Below, piece after piece: positions 24,753 through 35,200 of a stretch of DNA of 64,000 bases. Every line of letters starts with the position of its first letter. Position 1 is the first letter of the stretch. The notes under the pieces are model-generated. The model was not told the origin of the DNA and did not search any database. It was given only the letters and a program-made list of their open reading frames with translations. The position numbers were made by a program, and so were the translations under genes. Source of the stretch: Rubrivivax sp. (GTDB taxonomy: Bacteria > Pseudomonadota > Gammaproteobacteria > Burkholderiales > Burkholderiaceae_C). The stretch lies in contig JAIXSE010000016.1 of NCBI GenBank assembly GCA_027484825.1, forward strand, positions 372,001-436,000, read 5' to 3'.

Positions 24753-26507
24753 CTACTTCGCCCCCACCGTCACCCAGCGCAGCTCGAACCAGTTATCCGC
24801 CCGATGCTGCACCGTCACGTTCTGACGGAAGGCCCAGGGGATCATCTGCCGGTGCAGCGGAATCACATGGTTCTGCGCCTTGAACTCCCGCAGTGCTGAT
24901 TTGACGAGCTCCTCCCGCTTCTTCGGGTCGGCCTCCACACTGGAACTGGCGGCCAGCGCATCGAACTTGTCGTTCTTCCAGTTGCCGAAGTTGTAGTAGC
25001 CCACGCCCTTGTCACCGCGATTGCGCAGCAGCGGTGTGAAGGCCACTTCGGCATCGGTAATGACGCCGCCCCAGCCGAACATGTAGAGGCTGGTGTCCAT
25101 CTTCTCCAGCTTGGGGAACATCAGCGTGCGCGGCTGCGCATTGACGTTGACCTTCACCTTCAGCTGCGCCCACATCGAGGCCAGCGCCAGGCAGATCTTC
25201 TCGTCGTTGATGTAGCGGTTGTTGGTGCAGTCCAGTGTCACCTCGAAGCCATTGGCATAGCCCGCATCGGCCATCAGCTTCTTGGCGGCCGCCACGTCAT
25301 AGGGCAGACGGGCTTCGATCTGCACGTCGTTGTAGGCGCCGAGCGGGGAGGGCGTGAGGCCGCCGGTGGGCAGGCTCAGGCCGTTCATCAGCTTGAGCTT
25401 GATGGCGTTGATGTCGATGGCCTGATAGAGCGCCTGGCGCACTCGGGCATCCTTGAACGGATTCTTGTCGCCCGGCACCTTCCCGTAGAGCAGCTTGTCC
25501 CGCGCCTGGTCCATGCCGATGAAGATCAGCCGGTTCTCCGGTCCTTCCAGCACCTTCACCCCACTGGTTTGCTTCAGCTTGTTCAGGTCACGCGGGGCCG
25601 GGTCCAGCACCACGTCCACTTCACCGGAGACCAGGGCCGCCAGTCGCGTGGAGTCGTTGGCAATTGGCGTGAACACGGCGTCCTGCACATTGCCCTCGAA
25701 CTTGCCCCACCAGTTGGGGTTGCGCTTGAAAGTGGTGCGGATGCCGGGCTGGCGCTCCACCATGAGGTAGGGGCCGGTGCCATTGCTGTGGGTGGCGGCG
25801 TAGGTCTCGTCCTTGTCCTTGTAGTTCTGCGGACGGGTGACCTTGTGCTGCTCGCTCCAGCGCTTGCTCATGATGAAGATCAGGTCCAGATGCTGCAGGA
25901 AGATCGGGTTGACCTGCTCCAGCTGGAACTCCACCGTGCTGTCGTCCACCTTGCGTGGCGTGCCCACCGCCTGGGCATAGGCGCTGATGTTGGAATTCAC
26001 ATCCTTGGCCCGCATCACCGAAAACACCACGTCGTCGGCGGTGAAGGGCGTGCCGTCCTGGAACTTGACGCCCTGGCGCAGCTTGACCCGCCACAGCGTC
26101 GGTTTGACCTGAGTCCATTCGGTGGCGAGGCTGGGCACGATGTTCAGATTGCGGTCGCGGGCCACCAGCCGTTCGTACACCTGTCCGTTCATGGCATTGG
26201 TGACGATCTCGTTCTGGGAGTGCGGGTCGGCGGTCTGCATGTCGCCCGCGCCCGCCCAGCGCAGGGTCTGCGCCTGTGCGGGCGGGGCCACCAGACTCAG
26301 GCCAAGGCCACCGCAAAGACTCATGGCCAGGGCGAGCAGCGCGCCTGGAAGCGGTCCGCCGCGGCGCAGCGTCCGTGCTGCGGGGCCCCCCACTTGAGAA
26401 GGGGTCCCAGGAGATTGGGACCAGGGAGAAGGGGACAAACGGGACAAGCGGGACAAACGGGACAAACGGGAAAAAGGGGCCAGACTGGCCAACAGGCTGT
26501 GATTCAT
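24753..26507 (-). CDS. ABC transporter substrate-binding protein, peptide/nickel family (SBP_bac_5)
   Basis: A 584-residue periplasmic binding protein of the oligopeptide/dipeptide class. Landmarks are LRWAGAGDMQTADPHSQNE after the signal peptide, the family signature region VKLRQGVKFQDGTPFTADDV, RLAALVSGEVDVVLDP, and the late DTSLYMFGWGGV. The signal peptide is at about residues 48-78 of this reading and ends QAQ. The start at 26507 gives a long odd leader with RLS repeats; a start nearer the signal peptide is possible. No permease or ATPase genes adjoin, so it must use a distant transporter. Confidence 0.85.
   Translation of the reverse strand: MNHSLLASLAPFSRLSRLSRLSRLSPSPWSQSPGTPSQVGGPAARTLRRGGPLPGALLALAMSLCGGLGLSLVAPPAQAQTLRWAGAGDMQTADPHSQNEIVTNAMNGQVYERLVARDRNLNIVPSLATEWTQVKPTLWRVKLRQGVKFQDGTPFTADDVVFSVMRAKDVNSNISAYAQAVGTPRKVDDSTVEFQLEQVNPIFLQHLDLIFIMSKRWSEQHKVTRPQNYKDKDETYAATHSNGTGPYLMVERQPGIRTTFKRNPNWWGKFEGNVQDAVFTPIANDSTRLAALVSGEVDVVLDPAPRDLNKLKQTSGVKVLEGPENRLIFIGMDQARDKLLYGKVPGDKNPFKDARVRQALYQAIDINAIKLKLMNGLSLPTGGLTPSPLGAYNDVQIEARLPYDVAAAKKLMADAGYANGFEVTLDCTNNRYINDEKICLALASMWAQLKVKVNVNAQPRTLMFPKLEKMDTSLYMFGWGGVITDAEVAFTPLLRNRGDKGVGYYNFGNWKNDKFDALAASSSVEADPKKREELVKSALREFKAQNHVIPLHRQMIPWAFRQNVTVQHRADNWFELRWVTVGAK
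26432..26476 (-). repeat. 9-base tandem repeat in the leader of the binding protein gene
   Basis: Four units of GGGACAAAC (one with G for A) and a degenerate fifth lie in tandem. On the minus strand they read Arg-Leu-Ser repeats in the leader before the signal peptide. Nine-base units keep frame on slippage. Their presence casts doubt on the most upstream start codon. Confidence 0.85.
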
Positions 26508-26830
26508 CAATGCTCCAGATCTCGGGGGGCAGGGCGGTTCCGCGCCGCTCCGGGGAGCGGCTGCGGCCCGGGCATGACCCAAGTCCAGGGCTGTTGCCCT
26601 GAACAGGTCAGCGCCGGTGGCCCAGTTGCCGAACTTTCGTGTTGCGATCCAGTTTAGGGGCAGTCGCGGAAGCTGCGACAATGGGGGACATCGGGCGGGC
26701 GTCCGATCGAATGCCCGAGAGAGCACCGAGAGAACGCCCACGCGGTCCAGGCCCCGCCGGACCGGTGTCGTCCCAGTTTCATCCAGACACCGCCCACTCT
26801 CTTTCAGAACCACTCCGGAACCCTTCCGCC
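26508..26830. other. 323-base divergent intergenic region
   Basis: This gap separates the divergently transcribed binding-protein gene and ettA, so it should contain both promoters. Reading frames continue into it from both sides but have no coding character. I could not fix a -35/-10 pair with normal spacing, and I see no clear operator. Confidence 0.5.
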
Positions 26831-28495
<1,665 letters not shown>

Positions 28496-28533
28496 GCGGC
28501 ATCCGCCCGCTGCGTCGCTGAGTCGTGCCCGCC

Positions 28534-29079
28534 ATGGCTGCCGGCTCTCCTGTGCCAGCCCCTCCGGCAACGTCCGGGGCGGGCGGCGCATCGACGCGCC
28601 CTGGCGCCTCGATCCATCCCGGCGCCTCGACCCCGCCGGTCACCAGCACCCCGCCGGGCACCCGCACCCCGCCTGCAGTCTCGCTGAGCCGCTTCGGCCG
28701 CTTCCTGCTGGTCGGCGGCGTGGCGACGGCAGTGCACTACCTCACCGCCTTGCTGCTGCTTCGGCTGGCCGGATGGCCGGCCGTGCAGGCCTCCGCCACC
28801 GGCTTCGTCGTGGGGGCGCTGGCGAACTACGCGCTGAATGCGCGTTTCACCTTTGGCCTGCGTGGCGGTCATGCCCGTCACCTCCCGCGTTTCGCCGCTG
28901 TGGCCAGCGTCGGCTGGCTGCTCAATGCCGCCGGCATGTGGGGCCTGCTGCATCTGGGTGCACACCCCTATGTGGCGCAGCCCATCGTCACCATCCTGGT
29001 GCTCTTCTTCAATTTCCTGCTCAATGCCCTGTGGGCCATGCGTCCGCATCAGCCGGACTCCGGGCAATCCCCAGGGTAG
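28534..29079 (+). CDS. GtrA family membrane protein
   Basis: A 181-residue GtrA-family protein with four predicted membrane helices (from about residue 52: FGRFLLVGGVATAVHYLTAL; then ALANYALNARFTF, the typical GtrA motif; two more helices follow). GtrA proteins are thought to flip lipid-linked sugars made by a GT2 partner, and such a partner follows at 29193. The first 48 residues are an unusual Pro/Thr/Ser-rich leader with repeated PGAST/PPGTRT units, so the true start could be later; a GTG at 28525 is also possible. Confidence 0.87.
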   Translation: MAAGSPVPAPPATSGAGGASTRPGASIHPGASTPPVTSTPPGTRTPPAVSLSRFGRFLLVGGVATAVHYLTALLLLRLAGWPAVQASATGFVVGALANYALNARFTFGLRGGHARHLPRFAAVASVGWLLNAAGMWGLLHLGAHPYVAQPIVTILVLFFNFLLNALWAMRPHQPDSGQSPG

Positions 29080-29192
29080 CGTCCCCCCAATTCGAAGGGC
29101 ATCGTCGTCATCGACGGGGCTTGAGCGCCCGCTAGAGTCGGCCTTCGCGGAGGTCGGTGGCCCGAACCTCCTAGTCACGCAGGGGGCGGACT

Positions 29193-30200
29193 GTGGAACT
29201 CATCGAGCGTCAACACTTTCTGGGGGCACCGGACTTTCGGGAGCAGGCACCTGTCGTCAACTTCGTTCTGCCTTGCTACAACGAAGAAGAGGTGCTGCCC
29301 GAGACTGCGCGTCGGCTGGAGCGCCTGCTGGAAGAGCTGGAATCGCAGCAGCTGATTTCTCCGGCCAGTTCGGTCTACTTCGTCGATGACGGCAGTCGGG
29401 ACCGGACCTGGGCCCTGATCGAATCCCTCTCGGCCACCTCGACCCGGTTCTGCGGCATAAAGCTCAGCCGCAATCGTGGCCATCAAAATGCATTGCTGTG
29501 TGGCCTGATGAGTGTCAGTGGCGATGCGTTGATCAGCCTGGATGCGGACCTGCAGGACGACCTGGGCATCATTGCCGACATGGTGAGGGCCTTTCGCAAT
29601 GGTCATGAGGTGGTCTATGCGGTGCGACGTCGGCGGGACACCGACACGTTCTTCAAACGCTTCACCGCCGAGGGCTACTACCGCGTGCTGGCCGCCATGG
29701 GCGTGAAGCTCGTGTTCAACCATGCCGACTACCGCCTGATGGGCCGGCGTCCGCTGGAAGCCCTGCGGGGCTACCGGGAGCCGCATCTGTTCCTGCGCGG
29801 GCTGGTGCCTTTGCTGGGCTATCGCAGCTGCTCTGTGGAATTCGACCGGGCCGAGCGCTTTGCGGGCGAGTCCAAATACCCGTTGACCAAGATGCTGTCG
29901 CTGGCCTGGCAGGGCATCAGCTCCTTCACGCCTTATCCGCTGCGCTTGATCACCGGGGCGGGGGTGCTGGTCTCCCTGATCAGCCTGAGCATGGCGATGT
30001 GGGCCTTGGGCCTGCGACTCTTCACCCATGACGCCTTGCCCGGCTGGGCGTCCACCGTCATCCCGATGTACTTCCTTGGCGGCATCCAGTTGCTGGGGCT
30101 GGGGGTGATCGGGGAGTACCTGGCCAAGGTGTTTGAGTCGGGCAAGCATCGGCCACGGTATCAGGTGGAGAGCATTTGCGGCGCGTGGCGGGCCCCGTGA
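29193..30200 (+). CDS. GT2 family polyprenyl-phosphate glycosyltransferase (GtrB/DPM-like)
   Basis: A 335-residue membrane-bound family 2 glycosyltransferase. The catalytic domain has VVNFVLPCYNEEEVLPET, YFVDDGSRD, NRGHQNALLCGL and the DADLQDD motif (metal-binding Asp residues), and two C-terminal membrane helices follow (about 258-282 and 293-317). This layout is that of GtrB/undecaprenyl-phosphate sugar transferases that charge the lipid carrier. It lies between GtrA and GT39 genes, which would flip and use the product. Start is GTG at 29193. Confidence 0.92.
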   Translation: MELIERQHFLGAPDFREQAPVVNFVLPCYNEEEVLPETARRLERLLEELESQQLISPASSVYFVDDGSRDRTWALIESLSATSTRFCGIKLSRNRGHQNALLCGLMSVSGDALISLDADLQDDLGIIADMVRAFRNGHEVVYAVRRRRDTDTFFKRFTAEGYYRVLAAMGVKLVFNHADYRLMGRRPLEALRGYREPHLFLRGLVPLLGYRSCSVEFDRAERFAGESKYPLTKMLSLAWQGISSFTPYPLRLITGAGVLVSLISLSMAMWALGLRLFTHDALPGWASTVIPMYFLGGIQLLGLGVIGEYLAKVFESGKHRPRYQVESICGAWRAP

Positions 30201-31783
30201 CCCGGCACTGGCCGGCCTGGATCCTGGGGCTGTGCGTGGGGCTGGCCTATTGGCTCAGCAGTCCGGTGGATGGGGACTTCTGGTGGTTCGATGCGTCCCG
30301 GCATGCGATGAACAGCGTCTTTGTGCATGACTTCTTTGCGCAGGGCGGCTGGAAAGACCCCATCCGCTATGCCAAGGCCTATTACGACCAGTACCCTGGC
30401 ATCAACATTGGCTTCTATCCGCCGTTTTTGTACCTCGTGACGGCACCGCTGCTGGCCGTCTTTGGGGTTTGTCATGCCGTGTGTCAGGCGGTGGTGTCGA
30501 CCTTTGCGTCGCTGTGTGCCATGGCCGGATACGCCTGGACCCGGCCGCTGCTCGGGCGCGCGGCGGCTTGCGCCTGTGGCGCGATGCTGGTGCTGGTCCC
30601 GGAGATGGCCTTATGGGGACGCCAGGTGCAACTGGACGTGCCGGCAGTGGCCCTGCTGCTGTGGGGCGGCTGGGCCCTGACCCGGTGGCTGGAGACGCCC
30701 AGCAGCCGATGGCTCTGGCTGGCGGCCTTGCTGCTGGGATGCGCGATGCTGACGCGGGTGCAGACGGTGTTGGCCTGGCCGCTGTGGCTGGCCGTCGTGG
30801 CGCTGCATCCGGTGGCGCGCGCACAGCCGTGGCGGCTGCGTCTGGGGGCCACCGCGCTGTATGGGCTCTTGTCGCTGCCCTCGATCGCCGCCGCGCTCTA
30901 CTTCGCCAAGGTCATGGGCAGCCTGGCCGGACGGATGCCGGACATGCCAGCGCTTGGATCATGGGCCAATTGGGGCTGGTATGCCGCGCGCATGCCGGCG
31001 CAACTGGGCGATGCCGGCATGGCGGTGCTGCTGCTGGGGCTGGTGGCGCTGATCGCCTGCGTCAGGGTCCACGGGGTCCGTGCGCTGGGCGGTCGGACCG
31101 GCATGGCCCTGGCGATGGGGATGTCGGCCTGGCTGTTCTTCAGCGTCGTGTCCAACAAGGAGCCGCGTTTTGCGCTGCCGGTGTTGCCGTTTGCGATGCT
31201 CGCCGCGCTGTTGGCGGTGGGATCGTGGGGCGCCGCCTGGCAGCAGCGACGTGCCCACGGCGCAACCGCCGCAACCTCAGCCGCCGCAGTCGCAGCCATC
31301 CTGCTGCTGCTTCTGGCGCTGCTGGCCGAGGCGTGGACCGCCCGTCGCTGGACGGACGTGCCTCGCGTCACCGGCCATCGCGAGGCTGCGCTCCTGGCCG
31401 CGAAGCTGGCGCCGCCCAACACCCGGGTGATGATCTCGGCGCACCGCGACGGCAATTTCATCTTCTCCCTGCGCACGATGGGCCAGCGTCCCGACCTGGC
31501 GGTGCGACGCGCCGACAAGCTCCTGGTGGACATGACCATCATGCGTCAGCTTGGCATCCAGGATCGGGGGCTGAACGATGCGGACATCCGTGCTCTGCTG
31601 GACCGCGAGCAGGTGTCGGTGGTGGTGGCGCAGGTCGGCTACCTGGGCGACCAGCCTTCGATGCAGGCGCTGCACCGACTGCTGCAATCGGGCTGCTGCT
31701 TCGAGCTGCGGCAGACGGTGCCCATTGAAGGCCAGCATCGTCCGGACGAGACCGCGCTGCGGGTCTACCTGCGGCGACCTTGA
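30197..31783 (+). CDS. GT39/ArnT-like membrane glycosyltransferase
   Basis: A 528-residue integral membrane protein with about ten to twelve hydrophobic helices, starting right after the N-terminus (HWPAWILGLCVGLAYWL). The first periplasmic loop has the acidic motif expected in GT-C enzymes (DGDFWWFDASRHAMNSVFVH), and a YPPFLYLV segment follows. GT39 enzymes use lipid-linked sugars on the periplasmic face, which fits the GtrA/GT2 genes upstream. The GTG at 30197 overlaps the GT2 stop (GTGA); a TTG at 30176 is an alternative. A C-terminal soluble domain of about 140 residues is visible. Confidence 0.82.
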   Translation: MTRHWPAWILGLCVGLAYWLSSPVDGDFWWFDASRHAMNSVFVHDFFAQGGWKDPIRYAKAYYDQYPGINIGFYPPFLYLVTAPLLAVFGVCHAVCQAVVSTFASLCAMAGYAWTRPLLGRAAACACGAMLVLVPEMALWGRQVQLDVPAVALLLWGGWALTRWLETPSSRWLWLAALLLGCAMLTRVQTVLAWPLWLAVVALHPVARAQPWRLRLGATALYGLLSLPSIAAALYFAKVMGSLAGRMPDMPALGSWANWGWYAARMPAQLGDAGMAVLLLGLVALIACVRVHGVRALGGRTGMALAMGMSAWLFFSVVSNKEPRFALPVLPFAMLAALLAVGSWGAAWQQRRAHGATAATSAAAVAAILLLLLALLAEAWTARRWTDVPRVTGHREAALLAAKLAPPNTRVMISAHRDGNFIFSLRTMGQRPDLAVRRADKLLVDMTIMRQLGIQDRGLNDADIRALLDREQVSVVVAQVGYLGDQPSMQALHRLLQSGCCFELRQTVPIEGQHRPDETALRVYLRRP

Positions 31784-32049
31784 GAGGCCGCTGGCCGCGA
31801 CACTGCCCGGCCGATACAGCCCGCATTGACCCCTGCGTTCACCCCCGTTTCCCCAGCGTTCCCTCAGCGTTCCCACAGCGGCCTTGTGTGTCCACCTTGA
31901 CACGATTCCCAGGGCCTTTGTCCACAAAACCCCTGGGCGCGCGGCGTCGTCAAGAGACTTCGATTCTTTTCACCTTTCTTTACGGCGGCCCCATGGCCAC
32001 CTAACCTGCCGCGCCGACGATGACGTCATCCACACAGGAGATGTCATTC

Positions 32050-32682
32050 ATGTTCAATCGTTTCTCCCGTCCCCTTCAAGCCCTGAGCGTGGCGGCGGTC
32101 ATGAGCGTGGCGGTGCTGGGTGTGCAGGCCCAAGCCCAGTCCCGCCCCGATGCGCCCGCCGCTCCAGCCTCCGGCCCCATGGGCCATGGTCCCCGTATGC
32201 CCGGTGGCCCCGGTGGCCCCGGCGGCCCTGACATGCACGGCATGCCCGGCGAGGGCGGTCCGATGTTCCTGGGCGGCCGTCTGCTGAAGGATGTCGGTGC
32301 GTCCGACGCTCAGCAAAAGCAGATCCGCGACATTTTCGAGTCGGCCCGCAAGGACATGAAGGCCCAGCATGAGCAAGGCCGGCAACTGCACGACCAGATG
32401 GCCGCGCTGCTGAGCGCCCCGAAGGTGGATGCCGCCGCCGTCGAGCAGCTGCGCCAGCAGATCAATGCCCAGCATGAGGCCGGCTCCAAGCGCATGACCC
32501 AGGCCATGGTGGACGCCGCCAACGTCCTGACCGCTGACCAGCGCGCCAAGCTCGGCGAGCTGATGAAGAAGCACAAGACCCGCATGGAAGAGCATGTCAA
32601 GCACATGCGCGAGCACGGCGGCCGTGGCGGTCCGCGTGGCGACGCTCCCATGGACGCACCGCCCCCGCCCAAGGGTCAATGA
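32050..32682 (+). CDS. Spy/CpxP-like periplasmic chaperone or stress sensor
   Basis: A 210-residue exported protein. A signal peptide (residues 1-28, ending AQAQ) is followed by a Gly/Pro/Met-rich segment (MPGGPGGPGGPDMHGMPGEG) and a helical domain with the LTADQRAKL motif, a form of the LTxxQ motif of Spy/CpxP proteins. The tail is His/Met/Gly-rich (HVKHMREHGGRGG), which may bind metal. The ATG at 32050 has AGGAG nine bases upstream; an ATG at 32041 is too close to it. A response regulator starts 15 bases later and a kinase after that, so it is likely a target and feedback partner of that pair. Confidence 0.82.
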   Translation: MFNRFSRPLQALSVAAVMSVAVLGVQAQAQSRPDAPAAPASGPMGHGPRMPGGPGGPGGPDMHGMPGEGGPMFLGGRLLKDVGASDAQQKQIRDIFESARKDMKAQHEQGRQLHDQMAALLSAPKVDAAAVEQLRQQINAQHEAGSKRMTQAMVDAANVLTADQRAKLGELMKKHKTRMEEHVKHMREHGGRGGPRGDAPMDAPPPPKGQ

Positions 32683-32697
32683 GTGAAGGAGTCGGCT

Positions 32698-33492
32698 ATG
32701 CTTCAGACTTTTGATGATTCCGCAGCCCGACTGCAGGCCGAGCAAGCGGCCCGTCAGGCGGCTGTGGCGCAACGCCCCATGAATCCACGACTGCTGTTGA
32801 TCGACGACGATGCGCGTCTGACGGCAATGCTGGGCGACTACCTGAGCAGCGCCGGCTTCGATGTCAGCTTTGCCGGCTCCCTGGCCCAAGGCCGGGCCGA
32901 GCTGGAAGCGGGCCAGTATGAACTTCTCGTGCTGGACCTGATGCTGCCCGACGGTGACGGCCTGGAGTTCTGCCGCCAGCTTCGCAGCGACAAGCGCTGG
33001 CGCCGGCTTCCCGTGCTGATGCTCTCCGCCCGCGGCGAGCCGATGGACCGCATCCTCGGCCTGGAGCTGGGCGCGGACGACTACCTGGCCAAACCTTTCG
33101 AGCCCCGCGAACTGCAGGCCCGCGTGAAGGCGCTGTTGCGCCGCACCGAGCCGCAGGCGCTGGGCGACGAAGTGCTGCGCTTCGGTCGTCTGGAGATCGA
33201 TCTGGCCGCGCGTCAGGTGCGCCTGGACGGCAATGCCTGCGACCTCACCAGCCATCAGTTCGACCTGCTGGTGGTGCTGGCCCAGAGCCCCGGCCGGGTG
33301 CTGTCCCGCGACCAGATCATGGATGCGCTCAAGGGCCATCCGCTGGAAGCCTTCGACCGCTCCATCGACGTGCACATCTCCCGCATCCGTTCGGTCATTG
33401 AAGATGATGCGAAGAACCCGCGCCGCGTGCTGACCGTGCGTGGGGCCGGGTATGTCTTTGCTCGCAAACAGGACGCCGAAGGCCTGGAGTGA
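32698..33492 (+). CDS. OmpR-family response regulator
   Basis: A 264-residue two-component regulator. After a 27-residue extra leader comes the receiver domain (LLLIDDDARL; phospho-Asp in ELLVLDLMLPDG; conserved Lys in DDYLAKPFEPREL), then an OmpR/PhoB winged helix (RVLSRDQIMDALKG; DRSIDVHISRIRSVIEDD; VRGAGYVFAR). The closest type by wording is CpxR/RstA-like. The start at 32698 has GAAGGAG upstream. The stop overlaps the kinase start (GTGA). It presumably controls the Spy-like gene in front of it. Confidence 0.93.
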   Translation: MLQTFDDSAARLQAEQAARQAAVAQRPMNPRLLLIDDDARLTAMLGDYLSSAGFDVSFAGSLAQGRAELEAGQYELLVLDLMLPDGDGLEFCRQLRSDKRWRRLPVLMLSARGEPMDRILGLELGADDYLAKPFEPRELQARVKALLRRTEPQALGDEVLRFGRLEIDLAARQVRLDGNACDLTSHQFDLLVVLAQSPGRVLSRDQIMDALKGHPLEAFDRSIDVHISRIRSVIEDDAKNPRRVLTVRGAGYVFARKQDAEGLE

Positions 33493-35096
33493 AAGCGCTT
33501 TACCTGCGCATCTACATCACCGTCGTGGTGGTGTTGCTGGCATTCGCGCTCGGCTCGGCCTGGCTCTTCCAGGGCCGGATCGAGCAGGAGCGCGGCACGT
33601 TTGAACAAGCCGCTTCTGAGCGGCTGGTGGCCATGGCGGTGCTGGTGCAGCGTGCGCTGCCGCCGGCCACAGCGCCCAGTCATGAACAGGCCGAAGCCGT
33701 CGAGGACTGGGGGCAGCGCCTGCGCATGGCCCTGGCCCTGGAGGACGCGCGCGGCCGCCGCCTGGGCGCCTCCCCGCTGTTCGAGCGGCGCGAGGACCTG
33801 CCCGGCTCCCGCATCCAGCGCATTCCGCTGGACGACGGACGGCATCTGCTCTTCCTGAGAATCGCCAAGCCGCCCGGGACTTCAGGTCCGTTGCCGGGGC
33901 CTGGCCCGTTCCAGCCGGAGCAACGAACGAGTGGTCCTCAGCCCGGTGGGGACCGTGACGGCCGCGATGGGCGTGACGGTCGCGATGGCCGCGATGGCCG
34001 TGACGGCCGTGGAGGGGACCCGCGCGGCGCCGACACGAACACCGCACGTCAGGACGGCGCCGTGCCGACCTCGCCGGGAGCGTCGCACAATCGTCGTGAT
34101 GCACTGGCCGAGGTCGAGGCCACGCGCCAGCGCATGATGGAACGACTGGAGCAGGAGCGCCGCGCAGAGAGCAGTGGTTCCTGGTTCCCGGGCTGGATTC
34201 CGCGTCCCAGCGGCGAAGCACTGGCCACCTTGCTGGTGGTGCTGTTCATCGCGGTGGCGGGCGGTGCCTATCCGGTGGTGCGGCGCCTGACGCGTCGGCT
34301 GGAGAGTCTCAAGTCCGGCGTTGAGCAATTCGGCGGCGGCGACCTGGCTTTTCGCGTCCATGACCAGGGCAAGGACGAGATCGCGGCCCTGGCAGGCAGC
34401 TTCAACCGCGCGGCCGAAAAAATCCAGACCCTGGTGAGCTCCCACAAGAGCCTGCTGGCCAATGCCAGCCATGAGCTGCGCTCGCCGCTGGCGCGTCTGA
34501 AGATGGCGTTTGCGATGCTGGACGAAGCCTCGGCACCGCAGCGCGTCCGCCTGCAGCAGGAGATCCACACCAACATCGCCGAGCTCGACGCGCTGGTGGA
34601 AGAGGTGCTGCTGGCGAGCCGGCTGGAGGGCGGGGCCCAGAGCCTGCGCATCGAGCCGGTGGACTTGCTGGGCATTGCCGCCGAGGAGGCCGCCCGCGCC
34701 GGCGCCGAGGTGGAAGCCGAAGCGGGCCTGGAGCAGCTGCAGCTGCGCGGCGACGACCGCCTGCTGCGCCGGGCGCTGCGCAATCTGCTGGAAAACGCAC
34801 GCCGCTACGGCGGGCCTCAGGTCGAGGTCATGCTGCGCCGAGTGGGGGTCGAGCATGTGGAAGTGCAGGTCTGTGACCGCGGGCCCGGCGTGCCGGAATC
34901 CCAGCGGGAGCGCATCTTTGAGGCGTTCTACCGCATGCCAGGCCATGCCGAGGTGTCAGGCGGCGTCGGGCTGGGGCTGAACCTGGTCAAGCAGATCGCG
35001 CTGGCCCACAGCGGCACGGTGCGCTGCGAGGGGCGTGATGGCGGCGGCAGCTGCTTCGCCATCCGACTGCCGCTGGTGCCGACCGAGGCCGCTTAA
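33489..35096 (+). CDS. sensor histidine kinase with collagen-like periplasmic insert
   Basis: A 535-residue membrane kinase: TM1 (about residues 6-26), a large periplasmic region to about 235, TM2 (ATLLVVLFIAVAGGAYPVV), HAMP, HisKA with phospho-acceptor His328 (NASHELRSPLARL), and the HATPase domain (NLLENARRY, DRGPGVP, GGVGLGLNLVKQIA). It is CpxA/RstB-like. The periplasmic part contains a run of Arg-Asp-Gly triplets (about residues 154-178) and a Pro-rich stretch, which is unusual for a sensor domain. GTG start overlaps the regulator stop by 4 bases. Confidence 0.92.
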   Translation: MKALYLRIYITVVVVLLAFALGSAWLFQGRIEQERGTFEQAASERLVAMAVLVQRALPPATAPSHEQAEAVEDWGQRLRMALALEDARGRRLGASPLFERREDLPGSRIQRIPLDDGRHLLFLRIAKPPGTSGPLPGPGPFQPEQRTSGPQPGGDRDGRDGRDGRDGRDGRDGRGGDPRGADTNTARQDGAVPTSPGASHNRRDALAEVEATRQRMMERLEQERRAESSGSWFPGWIPRPSGEALATLLVVLFIAVAGGAYPVVRRLTRRLESLKSGVEQFGGGDLAFRVHDQGKDEIAALAGSFNRAAEKIQTLVSSHKSLLANASHELRSPLARLKMAFAMLDEASAPQRVRLQQEIHTNIAELDALVEEVLLASRLEGGAQSLRIEPVDLLGIAAEEAARAGAEVEAEAGLEQLQLRGDDRLLRRALRNLLENARRYGGPQVEVMLRRVGVEHVEVQVCDRGPGVPESQRERIFEAFYRMPGHAEVSGGVGLGLNLVKQIALAHSGTVRCEGRDGGGSCFAIRLPLVPTEAA

Positions 35097-35200
35097 TTCA
35101 GGCGGTTGGCGGGGCAACTGGCGGGACGATGGGCACCCCGACGCGCGAGCAGCAGCACCCCGGCGGGCCCGCATAGCATCAGCCGGAGGGCGGTGTCGGC

